Positions 16,491 through 25,129 of a stretch of 64,000 nt of DNA are shown here, in pieces (the first letter of the stretch is position 1; every line of letters starts with the position of its first letter). The DNA is from Amycolatopsis thermophila. GTDB lineage: Bacteria; Actinomycetota; Actinomycetes; Mycobacteriales; Pseudonocardiaceae. A program made the position numbers and the translations under genes. The stretch lies in NCBI RefSeq assembly GCF_030814215.1, contig NZ_JAUSUT010000001.1, forward strand, positions 992,001-1,056,000. Reading direction: 5' to 3'. The notes beneath the pieces were generated by a model that was given only the letters and a program-made list of their open reading frames with translations, did not search any database and had not been told where the DNA came from.

Positions 16491-17890
16491 CCCGGACGAT
16501 CGTGCAGCGGCTGGCGGAGTTCGCGGCCTCGGTCCGGGCCAAGGGGCTCCCCGCGGAGCTGCGGGAGGACGCCGCACGGCGGGTGCTGGACGTGCTGGGC
16601 AACAGCCTCGCCGCCACCTCCGAGCGTCCGGCGGCCGCGGTCGGCGACCTGGTGCGCGAATGGGGCGGCTCCGGCCGGGCGACGGCGATCGGGTCGGGCG
16701 ATCGGCTGCCCGAGCCGAGCGCGGCCCTGGTCAACGGCACACTCGCCCATTCGCTGGACTTCGACGACACGCACCTGCCGTCGGTACTGCACCCGTCCGC
16801 GTCGGTGGTGCCCGCGGCGCTCGCGGTCGCCGAGGCGCGCGGCTGCTCGGGGGCGCAGTTGCTGGACGCGATCGGCGTCGGCGTCGAGATCACCGTGCGG
16901 CTCGGGATGGCCGGCTACGACTCGGAGCTGGGCAACTCCGTGTTCTTCGAGCGCGGCCTGCACGCCACCGCGATCTGCGGTGCGCTGGGGGCCGCGGTGG
17001 CGTGCGCCATGCTGTCCGAAGTGGACGAGCAAGGCATCGCGGACGCGCTGGGGATCGCGTCGAGCATGGGATCAGGTCTGCTCGAAGCCAACCGGACCGG
17101 CGGCACCGTGAAGCGGGTCCACTGCGGGTGGGCCGCCCACGCGGCGGTGACGGCGGCCGGCATGGCTCGGCACGGCATCACCGGCCCGCCGACGGTGCTC
17201 GAGGGCCGGTTCGGTCTGCTGCAGGCGTTCTGCGGTGACCAGACCGATGTGGACGCGATCACCGAGGGCCTCGGCGAGAAGTGGGAGCTGCCCGGCATCT
17301 TCTTCAAGCCGTACCCGTGCAACCACTTCACACACACCGGGATCGACGCCGCCCGGCGGTTGCGGGAGCGGGGCGTGGCGGTCGAGGAGATCGAGTCGCT
17401 GGAACTCGGCGCGCCGACCGCCGTGCTGCGCACGATCGGCGAGCCGCGGGAGGACAAGATTCGTCCGCGGTCCGGTTACCACGCCGCGTTCTCGGGCCCG
17501 TACACGGTGGCGGCGGGTTTCCTGGGCGGCGGCGGGCTGGGCGTCTTCCACGACGACTTCACGGACGAGGCGGCGGCCTCGCCAGAACGGCTGGCGTTGG
17601 CGGCGAAGGTCACCTGCGTCCCGGACGCTCGGTGCGACGAGATCTTCCCGCACCAGTTCCCGGCGGTGCTGCGGGCGCACCTCCGTGACGGGCGGACGAT
17701 CGAGGAACGGGTGGACGCCAACCGTGGTGGGGCGGAGAACCCGCTCGCCGCGGAGGAGCTGGCGCTGAAGTTCCGGTTGAACGCCACGCGCGTGGTGTCG
17801 GAGGAAACCGCGGAGCGGATCACGGAGCTGACCTACGGCCTCGCGAAGTTGGCGGACATCGGTGAGCTGACCGCGCTGCTGCGCGCTTGA
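16487..17890 (+). CDS. MmgE/PrpD family protein (second)
   Basis: A 467-residue MmgE/PrpD protein with LVNGTLAHSLDFDDTHLPS and GIFFKPYPCNHFTHTGIDA, two of the family's conserved blocks around the active-site cleft. Known activities are 2-methylcitrate dehydratase, cis-aconitate decarboxylase and epimerases. ATG 16487 overlaps the preceding short frame. It ends the rightward operon and is followed by a strong hairpin. A decarboxylase or dehydratase activity feeding an unsaturated dicarboxylate to the CoA-transferase and lyase is a reasonable but untested reading. Confidence 0.87.
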   Translation: MTRTIVQRLAEFAASVRAKGLPAELREDAARRVLDVLGNSLAATSERPAAAVGDLVREWGGSGRATAIGSGDRLPEPSAALVNGTLAHSLDFDDTHLPSVLHPSASVVPAALAVAEARGCSGAQLLDAIGVGVEITVRLGMAGYDSELGNSVFFERGLHATAICGALGAAVACAMLSEVDEQGIADALGIASSMGSGLLEANRTGGTVKRVHCGWAAHAAVTAAGMARHGITGPPTVLEGRFGLLQAFCGDQTDVDAITEGLGEKWELPGIFFKPYPCNHFTHTGIDAARRLRERGVAVEEIESLELGAPTAVLRTIGEPREDKIRPRSGYHAAFSGPYTVAAGFLGGGGLGVFHDDFTDEAAASPERLALAAKVTCVPDARCDEIFPHQFPAVLRAHLRDGRTIEERVDANRGGAENPLAAEELALKFRLNATRVVSEETAERITELTYGLAKLADIGELTALLRA

Positions 17891-17900
17891 TCTCCGGCCC

Positions 17901-17936
17901 GCGCCGGCGTGGCGCTCCCGGGTGCCGCGCCGGCGC
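17901..17936. terminator. Bidirectional hairpin between convergent units
   Basis: GCGCCGGCG at 17901-17909 pairs perfectly with CGCCGGCGC at 17928-17936, with an added GGC/GCC inside. It lies between the stop of the rightward MmgE/PrpD gene and the stop of the leftward alcohol dehydrogenase gene. No U-tract, as usual in actinomycetes. Confidence 0.6.
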
Positions 17937-17969
17937 CTTCCGGGGCACCCGCGGCTGAGGGCGACCCGT

Positions 17970-19019
17970 TCAAGGAACGAGGACGAGGCGAATCGGGTTG
18001 CCCTCCTTGCGATCCAGGTGCTCGACGGCCTTCGCCGCGTCGGCGAGGGGGTAGGTGCCGCTGATGGAGCGGCTCCACTCCACGCGGTGGTAGCGCGCCA
18101 GCTCGATGAGCTGCTCGACCGCGCCCGGCTGGGAACCGTAGTGGCCGAGCAGGCGCTGGCCGCGGTAGCTGAAGCCGATGCCGTCGGTCACGGTGAGCGG
18201 TTCCGGGGTCAGGCCGACGAGCACGAGACGCCCGCCGAGGCCCAGGCAGCTCACTGCCTGCTCCCGCACCGGCGGCACCCCGGCCATGTCGAACGCCACG
18301 TCCAACCCCGCTCCGGCGGTGATGGCGAGGATCTGCTCGCGCAGGGTGGGGTCGCCCGGGTCCAGTGCCAGGTCGGCGCCGAACTCCAGTGCCCGCTCCC
18401 GCGCCGCCGCCAACGGGTCGACCGCGACGATCGGGGCGGCGCCGATCAGCCGGAGCAGCTGCACCGCGTGCACACCGAGCCCGCCCGCACCCCACACACC
18501 CGCCGGGCGGGCCGGCTGGGCCTGGCCGGTGCCGGTGACCGCGCCCCAGGGCGTGGACACCGCGTCCGGCACGATCGCCGCCTGCACGAGCGGCAGGTCG
18601 TCGGGGATCGGGATGAGGGTGTGCTGACTGGCGAGGGCGTACTCGGCCCAGCCGCCGTCGTAGTCGACGCCGCGTGTGCGGACCTGCAGGCACGGGCCGC
18701 GGAAGCGGACGCAGTTCGGGCACTGGCCGCACCGCTCACCCGCCTCGAGGGCGACGCGCTGGCCCTCCTGCCACCGGTCCGGCACGTCGCGCCCGATCGC
18801 GTCGATCTCGCCCGCCACCTCGTGACCCAGGGTGACCTCGGGCGCCTCCAGGAAGAGCGGCGTGAGGGTGCCGTCGATCAGGTGGACGTCCGACAGGCAC
18901 ACCCCGGCCGCGCGCACCTTGATCCGGACCTGGCCCGGCCCGGGTTCGGGGACCGGCACCTCCCGGACACCGAACTTGCGCGAGCCGATCTCCAGCCTTC
19001 CGGCCAGCATGGTGGCCAT
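17970..19019 (-). CDS. Zinc-dependent alcohol dehydrogenase (MDR superfamily)
   Basis: A 349-residue medium-chain dehydrogenase. Catalytic zinc ligands are in AGVCLSDVHLIDG (Cys) and TLGHEVAGEI (His-Glu); the structural zinc lobe is CGQCPNCVRFRGPC; the nucleotide fold has GAGGLGVHAVQL. It oxidises an alcohol or reduces an aldehyde or ketone with NAD(P). GGGAGG precedes ATG 19019. It stands alone between two converging or unrelated units, so its substrate is open. Confidence 0.9.
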   Translation of the reverse strand: MATMLAGRLEIGSRKFGVREVPVPEPGPGQVRIKVRAAGVCLSDVHLIDGTLTPLFLEAPEVTLGHEVAGEIDAIGRDVPDRWQEGQRVALEAGERCGQCPNCVRFRGPCLQVRTRGVDYDGGWAEYALASQHTLIPIPDDLPLVQAAIVPDAVSTPWGAVTGTGQAQPARPAGVWGAGGLGVHAVQLLRLIGAAPIVAVDPLAAARERALEFGADLALDPGDPTLREQILAITAGAGLDVAFDMAGVPPVREQAVSCLGLGGRLVLVGLTPEPLTVTDGIGFSYRGQRLLGHYGSQPGAVEQLIELARYHRVEWSRSISGTYPLADAAKAVEHLDRKEGNPIRLVLVP

Positions 19020-19148
19020 GCGGGACCTCCCGTTCGTCGCGGTGGCGTTCGCCCACATGGTGGCCCAGCTACGCGTCTCTCACACGTGACTTCCCCCTTC
19101 TTGGCACGATCGGTGGCAGAATCGGAGCACACCCGGCTGGGGGCGCCC

Positions 19149-19355
19149 ATGGTGATTCTGGTGGTCATCGTCAGCCTCATCGGCCTGTTGCTCGTCGGCG
19201 CGGGGGTGTACGACGTGCGCACCCGCCGCAAGCGCCCGGTGACCGCCTGGGCGCCGGACGAGCTCATCGAGCACCGCCGCGACCTGCGCGCCGCGGCGGG
19301 CGTGAACTTCCGCGTGCGCGACTTCGGTTGGATGGCCGTGCGGCACCGCAGGTGA
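19149..19355 (+). CDS. Small single-pass membrane protein
   Basis: A 68-residue protein: one hydrophobic helix (VILVVIVSLIGLLLVGAGV, residues 2-20), then a basic, arginine-rich cytoplasmic tail. No family recognised. Its last codons and TGA stop coincide with the first bases of the ~170-bp tandem repeat array (GGTGACGG at 19351), and its tail sequence GTGCGGCACCGCA resembles the GTGCGGCGCCGCAC end of each unit, so the array may have grown from the 3' end of this gene. Confidence 0.55.
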   Translation: MVILVVIVSLIGLLLVGAGVYDVRTRRKRPVTAWAPDELIEHRRDLRAAAGVNFRVRDFGWMAVRHRR

Positions 19356-20190
19356 CGGTTCCTCCCGCGGCTTCTCCCGAGCACGTGGAAACGAGGCGGG
19401 CGTAGCGCGCACCAGTCACGGCGCAATGACCACGTGGGCGACCGCCACGCCGGCCCGAGCCCAGCAACGGCTCGCACCTGTCAGCGACCCCGGTGGAAGG
19501 CCGTGCGGCGCCGCACACCACGGTGACGGTTCACCCGCGGCTTCTTCCGAGCACGTGGATACGAGGCGGGCGGCGCGCGCACCCGCCACGGCCGAATCAC
19601 CACCTGGGCGAGCCCGCGCCAACCCGAGCCCAGCAACGGCTCGCACCTGTCAGCGACCCCGGTCGAATGCCGAACGGCGCCGCACACCGCGGTGACGGTT
19701 CGACCCGCGGCTTCTCCGAGTACGCGGATACCAGGCGGGCGGCGCGCGCACCCGCCACGGCGGAATGACCAAGTGGGCGAGCCCCGCCCCAGTCCGAGCC
19801 CCGCAGCAGCTCACGCCGGCCAGCGACCCCGGGGACGCCGTGCAGCGCCGGCACACCACGGTGACGCTTCGACCCGCGGCTTCTTCCGAGCACGTGGATA
19901 CCAGGCGGGCGGCGCGCGCACCCGCCACGGCCGAATCATCACGCAGGCGACCGCCACGCCAGCCCGATCCCCGCAGCAGCTCGCGCCTGTCAGCGATCCC
20001 GGTCTGACGCCGTGCGGCGCCGCACACCACGGTGACGGTTCCTCCGAGCAGGTGGATACGAGGCGGGCGTCGCGCGCACCAGCCACAGCGGAACCCCCCG
20101 TGGGCGACCGCCACGCCAGCCCGAGCCCAGCAGCGGCTCGCACCCGTCAGCGACCTCGGTCGAATGCCGAACGCCGCACACCGCGGTGAC
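19351..20190. repeat. Tandem array of five ~170-bp degenerate units
   Basis: Units begin with GGTGACGGTTC or GGTGACGCTTC at 19351, 19522, 19691, 19860 and 20031, with a truncated sixth start at 20185; periods are 171, 169, 169, 171 and 154 bases. Shared internal blocks include CCGCGGCTTCTTCCGAGCACG, AGGCGGGCG, GGCTCGCACCTGTCAGCGACC and the palindrome GTGCGGCGCCGCAC (19503-19516, 20012-20025). Unit 5 lacks about 15 bases near its start. No frame is consistently open with protein-like composition, so the 19356-20318 stretch is read as noncoding. Function unknown. Confidence 0.8.
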
Positions 20191-20318
20191 GCTTCCCCAT
20201 CGGGGCGGTGAGTGGACACTCGAGGGTGCCCCGATCTTTGCGCGGGTCGCGGGATTCCCGGGCTGTCGGTCTCGGTGGCTGAGGCAATCAGGTGCGCGAG
20301 GGGCGGGGTGCGCCGAGC

Positions 20319-20816
20319 CTAGGGCCAGGGTGGGTTGGCTGCCTGCGCGAGTGTCGCACCAGCACGAGGGCCCAGTACCGGTTGGCGTCCGCCGGGGCCT
20401 TGCCAGCCTGGGCGCCACGGCCAGCGTCCACGCGCATCCGCGTGCACGAGTTGTGTGGCGTGGACCCCGGGGCCGTACAGGTCGACCGCGGTGAGCAGGT
20501 GCACCGACGGCACCTCCACCGCCACGGCCTCCAGCAGCAGGTTGCCCGGGCCCGGCAGCCGCTCCCCCGGCTCCAGGTCCGGCTCGCCCGTGCGGAGCAG
20601 GTGCGCGGCGACGTCGTCGAGCAGGCCGCGCGCCCGATGGGGCTCCATCGCGGTCACCACCAGCTCCGGTCTGCCCCGGCCCGTCAAGCCCGCGGTGTAC
20701 GCCCACGGCGGGCGGGAACCGTTGCCCTCGAACGAAATCACCGCCCACCCGTGCTCGCCGATGATCTCGCGCAGGTGGCGCAGGTTCCCGGACGGCCGAC
20801 CGCACTTTCCGCACAT
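20319..20816 (-). CDS. DUF4262 domain protein
   Basis: A 165-residue protein with the DUF4262 pattern: REIIGEHGWAVISFEGNG, WAYTAGLTGRGRPELVVTAM, then a TQLVHADARGRWPW segment near the C-terminus. DUF4262 proteins are soluble, widespread in actinomycetes, and of unknown function. GGGGAG lies just before ATG 20816. It is transcribed toward the repeat array; the ~100 bases between its stop and the array show nothing distinctive. Confidence 0.75.
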   Translation of the reverse strand: MCGKCGRPSGNLRHLREIIGEHGWAVISFEGNGSRPPWAYTAGLTGRGRPELVVTAMEPHRARGLLDDVAAHLLRTGEPDLEPGERLPGPGNLLLEAVAVEVPSVHLLTAVDLYGPGVHATQLVHADARGRWPWRPGWQGPGGRQPVLGPRAGATLAQAANPPWP

Positions 20817-20914
20817 CGTCTCCCCCTCGGAGTTCGGGTTGCTGTGCGATCGACTATGCAGGGCGGCACCGACAAAAAGACAGTCCCGCCCGCGCCGTGT
20901 TCACCCGATCGTGG

Positions 20915-22660
20915 CTAATCGGGGAAAGATTCCCGGTGCAGCACCCCGTGGAGCGCGTCGCGGAGGACATCCACGTGCCCGGACGGCACACCGGACACGG
21001 TTCGCCAGGCCACGTAACCGTCCGGGCGCACCAGCAGGCACCCGGCCTCGTCGAGGTCCGACACCCGGCGCCAGTCGCCGTAGGCATCCCGGGCGCCCGC
21101 GTCGCCGATCCGCACCGCCCGCAACGACAACTCCTCCGCCGCGGAAACCCAGTCACCACCGGCGAGACCGGTCACCACGGTGAACTCTCCGCGCCCGACC
21201 AGATCCAAAGTAGACACGCGTTCGCCGTGCTCGTCCACCAGCCACGCGTGCGGCAGCTTCGCACCGGGCCGGGTCGAGGGCTGGTGGAACAGCTCCGGAT
21301 CCCGCTCCCACACCTCCGGCGGAGCGCCGTCCGGGATCACCGCGCCCGACGAGTACCGCTGGTTCAGCTCGACGCCGTGTGCGTTGAACTCGTAGTTCTT
21401 CAGCTCGATCGCCTCGTGCAGGGCCTGCCGCCGCTTGACGCCCTCCGCATCGTCGGCCCGGCACGCGGCCAGCCCGGCCACGATGCCCTCGTCGTCGCCA
21501 CCACCCGCGATGCCCAGCGCCGCGAAGATCGGCCCGAACTGGTCGCGACTCAGGTTCGCGCGGTCCACGATCTGCTTGCCCACCGGCGCCCGCTCCGCCG
21601 TGTACGTGTCGAGCAGACCCGGCCCCGCCTCGCCGCGCAGGACCATCGCCAGCTTCCACGCCAGGTTGTAGGAGTCCTGGATGGAGGTGTTGGAGCCGAG
21701 CCCGTTCGACGGCGGGTGCCGGTGCACGGCGTCGCCGGCGCAGAAGACCCGGCCACGGGAATACTCGGTGGCGTAGGAGTGGTTGACCGTCCACAGTGAA
21801 GTGGAGGTGATCTCGACGTCGACCGACGGGTCGCCGACCAGGTCGTGCACGATCTCCCGCGCGACCGCTCCGTCGACCTCCGGCGGCGGCTGCGAGATGT
21901 CGTAACCCCAGGTCAGCAGCCATTCGTCCCACGGCCGCACCATCCGCACCAGACCCATCCCGATGCCGCCGAGGTGCGCCCCTGGCCGCATCACCCAGTA
22001 CAGCACGCTCGGCCGGTGCGCGACGTGCCGCGACAGATCGGCCCGGAACACGATGTTCATGCTCCCGGCCTTGCCGCTCTGCCCGGCGATCGGCAGCCCG
22101 ATCTGTTCGGCCACCAGGCTGCGCCCGCCGTCCGCGCCGATCAGGTACCGCGCGCGGACGGTGAACTCGTCGCCCCGCACCCGGTCGAGCAGCCGCGCCG
22201 TCACGCCGTCCGCGTCCTGTTCCAGCGACCGGAACTCGGTGTCGAACCGGACCTTCGCGCCGCGGGCCGCGGCGTTGCTGACCAGGATCGGTTCCAGGTA
22301 GGTCTGCGGCAGGTCGATCATGCCGCACGGGCTGGCCGCCGCGTACTCGCTGAGCAACCGCGGCCCGGTCCCCCACGTGCGGATGCGGCCGATCTCGTCC
22401 CCGGCCAGCGACGTGCACAGCACGGTGTCGCCCATCAGCTCCTGCGGGGTGCCCGCGGCCAGCGCCTCTTTCTCGACACCGGCGTCCCGCAGCACCTCGA
22501 GGGTGCGCTGGTTGGTGATGTGGGCGCGCGGGGTGTTCGCGACCCAGCCGTACTTGCTGACGAGCAGCGTCCGCACCCCGTAGCCGGCCAGCAGCAGGGC
22601 CGCCGAGCCGCCCGCGGGGCCGCTGCCGACGACCAGGACGTCGGTGTCGAAGGTCTGCAT
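20915..22660 (-). CDS. FAD-dependent aromatic monooxygenase (phenol/resorcinol hydroxylase type)
   Basis: A 581-residue class A flavoprotein monooxygenase. FAD site VVGSGPAGGSAALLLA at residues 9-24, the GADGGRS DG-type motif, and the second FAD motif RVFCAGDAVHRHPPSNGLG; a C-terminal thioredoxin-like domain brings it to the size of TfdB and PheA-type hydroxylases. It would ortho-hydroxylate a phenol with NAD(P)H and O2. Lying 8 bases after the hydroxyquinol dioxygenase fusion gene, it most likely makes hydroxyquinol from resorcinol or a related phenol. AGGAG precedes ATG 22660. Confidence 0.88.
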   Translation of the reverse strand: MQTFDTDVLVVGSGPAGGSAALLLAGYGVRTLLVSKYGWVANTPRAHITNQRTLEVLRDAGVEKEALAAGTPQELMGDTVLCTSLAGDEIGRIRTWGTGPRLLSEYAAASPCGMIDLPQTYLEPILVSNAAARGAKVRFDTEFRSLEQDADGVTARLLDRVRGDEFTVRARYLIGADGGRSLVAEQIGLPIAGQSGKAGSMNIVFRADLSRHVAHRPSVLYWVMRPGAHLGGIGMGLVRMVRPWDEWLLTWGYDISQPPPEVDGAVAREIVHDLVGDPSVDVEITSTSLWTVNHSYATEYSRGRVFCAGDAVHRHPPSNGLGSNTSIQDSYNLAWKLAMVLRGEAGPGLLDTYTAERAPVGKQIVDRANLSRDQFGPIFAALGIAGGGDDEGIVAGLAACRADDAEGVKRRQALHEAIELKNYEFNAHGVELNQRYSSGAVIPDGAPPEVWERDPELFHQPSTRPGAKLPHAWLVDEHGERVSTLDLVGRGEFTVVTGLAGGDWVSAAEELSLRAVRIGDAGARDAYGDWRRVSDLDEAGCLLVRPDGYVAWRTVSGVPSGHVDVLRDALHGVLHRESFPD

Positions 22661-22668
22661 GGAAACTC

Positions 22669-24600
22669 CTAGCGCGCGATGCGGAAGGTGAACTCGAGCA
22701 ACCGCCACTCGCCGTCCACGACCCGCCCGTCCGGGGTGGGACCGTGCTGGGGGACGAAGTCGACGACGAGGGAGTCCTTGACGCCGAAGACGGTGTCGCC
22801 GCGCCCGGACGAGGCGTCCAGGTACGGCCCGCCCCGCACGAACAGCTGCGTGATGAGCTGCTGGCGCCCCGGCGCGTTGATCATGAAGTGCACGTGCGGC
22901 GCCCGCCACGGGTGCCGTCCGGTGGCCGCGAGCATCTGGCCGACCGGGCCGTCGTCCGGGATCGGGTACTCCTTGGGCAGGATCGACCAGAACCGCACGC
23001 GGCCGTCGGCGTCGCTGTGGAAGCGGGCGCGCAGCACCGGTCCGTCGAACTCGGGCAGCTGGACGTCGTAGAAGCCGTCCTCGTTGGCCTGCCAGACGTC
23101 GACCACGGCGTCGGGGACCGGGTTGCCGTCGGGGTCGGTGACGCGGACGTCGGCCCACATCGGCGTGCCCGGCAGGCCGCGGGCGATGTCGGTGCCGTGC
23201 TCGACGGCCGGCGGGCCCTCGACGTAGAACGGGCCGAGCACCGCCGACGGTGTGGTGTCCGGGGTGCGGGAGTTGGTGAGGACGTCGACCGCGCTGGACA
23301 CGCCCAGCACGTCGGAGAGCAGCACGAACTCCTGCCGCGTGTCGGTCGTGATGTGGCCGGCGCGGGTCAGGAAGTCGATCGCGTACTGCCATTCGCCCTG
23401 GGTGACGTCGTTGGCGGTGACGTAGTGGTGCAGATGCCGGACAAGGTCGGTGACCAGCTGTTTCGCGCGCGGGTCCGGGGCGTCGTCGAAGCTCGCGACG
23501 ACCTGGCGGGTGAGCCAGCTCAGGTCGGGCACGGCGCGGCCGCCGCCCGGGCGCTCGCCGTGCCACGCCTGCCGCAGCAGCTCCTCGATGCCGTCGCGGG
23601 TCAGCTCGCGCGGGTTCGGGTACGGCTTGGCGGTGGCCAGTTCGGCCGCGCGCGGCACGTCGTCGAGGCTCATGCCCAGCTCCTGCAGCGACGTCGGGCC
23701 GCCGCAGCGGACGATGAGGTCGTACACCCCGCTGGGCGCGTCGGCGGTGCCGAGCGCCGCCGCGATGCGGGTCATGGCTTCGGACGCGGCCGTGGCGTTG
23801 TAGGCCATGGCGTGCGGGAGGATCACCGTGTGGGTCTCGGCGTGCGGCAGGTCGAACGAGCCACCGAGGGTGTGGCAGAGTTTGTGGTGCAGGCTCATCC
23901 CGACGGTGGCCAGGCAGGTCCCGGCGAGCCACGCCGCCTGCAACAGGTCCGCCCGCGCGTCCACATCGGACGGTCGTTCGACGAGGGCGGGCAGCGACCG
24001 GGCGATGCGCGTGATCGCGTCCAGGGCCATGCCGTCGACAACCGGGTTCGCCTGCGGTGAGTACAGCGCTTCCACCGCGTGGGCCATCGCGTTGATGCCG
24101 CTGGTGACCGAGACGGCGACGGGCAGACCGAGCGTGAGGTCGACGTCGTAGATGACCGTCTCGGGCAGGATCGCGGGCGACGACCGGGTGGTCTTGCGGC
24201 CGTTCTCCGTCTCGCCGAGGACGGGTGTGACCTCGGAACCGGCGTACGTGGTCGGCAGGATGACCTGCGGCAGGTCGGTGCGCACGGCGAGCGCCTTGGC
24301 CAGCCCGGTGGTCGAGCCGCCGCCGATCGCGACCAGGCAGTCCGCCTCGTGCTCGGCCAGCGCCTTGAGGGCCCGCTCGGTGACCTCGACGGGCGTGTGC
24401 ATGACGGCGCCGTCGAACTCCCCGGCGAGCAGCGACCCCAGCGCGTCACGCACCGGCTGGGCGGCTCGGTGGAGTGGCGGGCTGGACAGCAACAACGCCC
24501 GCGTCCCGCCGAGCCGTTCCACCTCCTCGCGCACCTGAGCCACCGTCCCCGAACCGAAAACGACCCGAGCCGGATGAGCCGAGTAGACGAAGCCCCGCAT
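22669..24600 (-). CDS. Maleylacetate reductase - hydroxyquinol 1,2-dioxygenase fusion
   Basis: One 643-residue chain. Residues 1-350 are an iron-alcohol-dehydrogenase-fold maleylacetate reductase (GGGSTTGLAKALA NAD site, GINAMAHAVEALYSPQ, HTLGGSFDLPHAETH). Residues ~357-643 are an intradiol dioxygenase of the hydroxyquinol type with Fe(III) ligands Tyr459 (GPFYVEGP), Tyr545 (KEYPIPDD), His569 and His571 (RAPHVHFM). The second domain cleaves hydroxyquinol to maleylacetate, the first reduces it to 3-oxoadipate, so the chain holds consecutive steps. No stop or frameshift separates the domains. The same fusion is annotated in some other actinomycetes (from memory). Confidence 0.9.
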   Translation of the reverse strand: MRGFVYSAHPARVVFGSGTVAQVREEVERLGGTRALLLSSPPLHRAAQPVRDALGSLLAGEFDGAVMHTPVEVTERALKALAEHEADCLVAIGGGSTTGLAKALAVRTDLPQVILPTTYAGSEVTPVLGETENGRKTTRSSPAILPETVIYDVDLTLGLPVAVSVTSGINAMAHAVEALYSPQANPVVDGMALDAITRIARSLPALVERPSDVDARADLLQAAWLAGTCLATVGMSLHHKLCHTLGGSFDLPHAETHTVILPHAMAYNATAASEAMTRIAAALGTADAPSGVYDLIVRCGGPTSLQELGMSLDDVPRAAELATAKPYPNPRELTRDGIEELLRQAWHGERPGGGRAVPDLSWLTRQVVASFDDAPDPRAKQLVTDLVRHLHHYVTANDVTQGEWQYAIDFLTRAGHITTDTRQEFVLLSDVLGVSSAVDVLTNSRTPDTTPSAVLGPFYVEGPPAVEHGTDIARGLPGTPMWADVRVTDPDGNPVPDAVVDVWQANEDGFYDVQLPEFDGPVLRARFHSDADGRVRFWSILPKEYPIPDDGPVGQMLAATGRHPWRAPHVHFMINAPGRQQLITQLFVRGGPYLDASSGRGDTVFGVKDSLVVDFVPQHGPTPDGRVVDGEWRLLEFTFRIAR

Positions 24601-25129
24601 CGCGCTCCACTCCCTTTGCCGCCGATGTGTTGACGAGTATCGGGCGCACCGGAGGACCGGCGCCTGCACGTTCTGAGCGTCCTTCGGCACGAAACGCGCA
24701 TGCGAGCGAGCGTACGACGCACGCGGCGCGGTGCCGTTGATCGGTAAAACCCGAGCTGGGTGGTCATCGACCACCTGCCCGAGGTGAGCGGACAACGGTT
24801 CCCGTCATCCCGGAGCCTGCCCGTCCGGCGAGGACATCTTTTGATCTTTTTCCTGGCCTTCGGCCAGGGGCGCCTACGGCGCCGAACGTACCTTGGGCGG
24901 ACCTCCCCCGCCCCCTCTTTGAGTGTGTGTTGGTCGCCGAGCAGGCGTGTCAAGGCGGGAAAGAGTACCTTGACACGCCTGGTCTGCGACCAAATGCGGG
25001 CTGGGGATCGGGGGCGGGGGAGGTCTGGGGCGTAGTCGGATTCGTCGCGTTGCCGGCTCGCGGTTTGCAGGGGGTGCGGCCGTTTCTCGGGGCGGTCGCT
25101 GCGGTGCCGGAACGTAAGCGATCTTCGTG
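24601..25129. other. 529-base intergenic region with hairpins and a palindromic element
   Basis: Contains the leader of the fusion gene (24601-24800, no clear promoter boxes found), two back-to-back hairpins CCTGGCC-TTC-GGCCAGG (24852-24868) and GGCGCC-TAC-GGCGCC (24869-24883), the nested palindromic element at 24901-25024, and about 100 bases without visible features before the AraC stop. The hairpins could terminate transcription coming from the AraC gene. No credible protein frame. Confidence 0.6.
24901..25024. repeat. Nested palindromic element, copy B (complete)
   Basis: 124 bases with three nested inverted repeats: terminal ACCTCCCCCGCCCCC / GGGGGCGGGGGAGGT (24901-24915, 25010-25024), middle TTGGTCGC / GCGACCAA (24930-24937, 24986-24993) and central CAGGCGTGTCAAGG / CCTTGACACGCCTG (24942-24955, 24968-24981), all perfect. 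Copy A at 3699-3769 shares the ends and left middle arm but lacks the centre. It has no coding capacity; it is either a REP/MITE-like repeat or a large structured terminator. Confidence 0.7.

Noticed and set aside
19351..20190. CRISPR array or repeat-protein gene
   Set aside because: Units are ~170 bp, degenerate, without short identical repeats and unique spacers; frames are not conserved between units and no cas genes occur.
22669..24600. Assembly frameshift joining two genes
   Set aside because: Both domains are complete and continuous, linker is short and hydrophilic, and the same fusion is known in other actinomycetes.
24601..25129. Small frames within the palindromic element region
   Set aside because: Low-complexity translations of inverted repeats with no start context.
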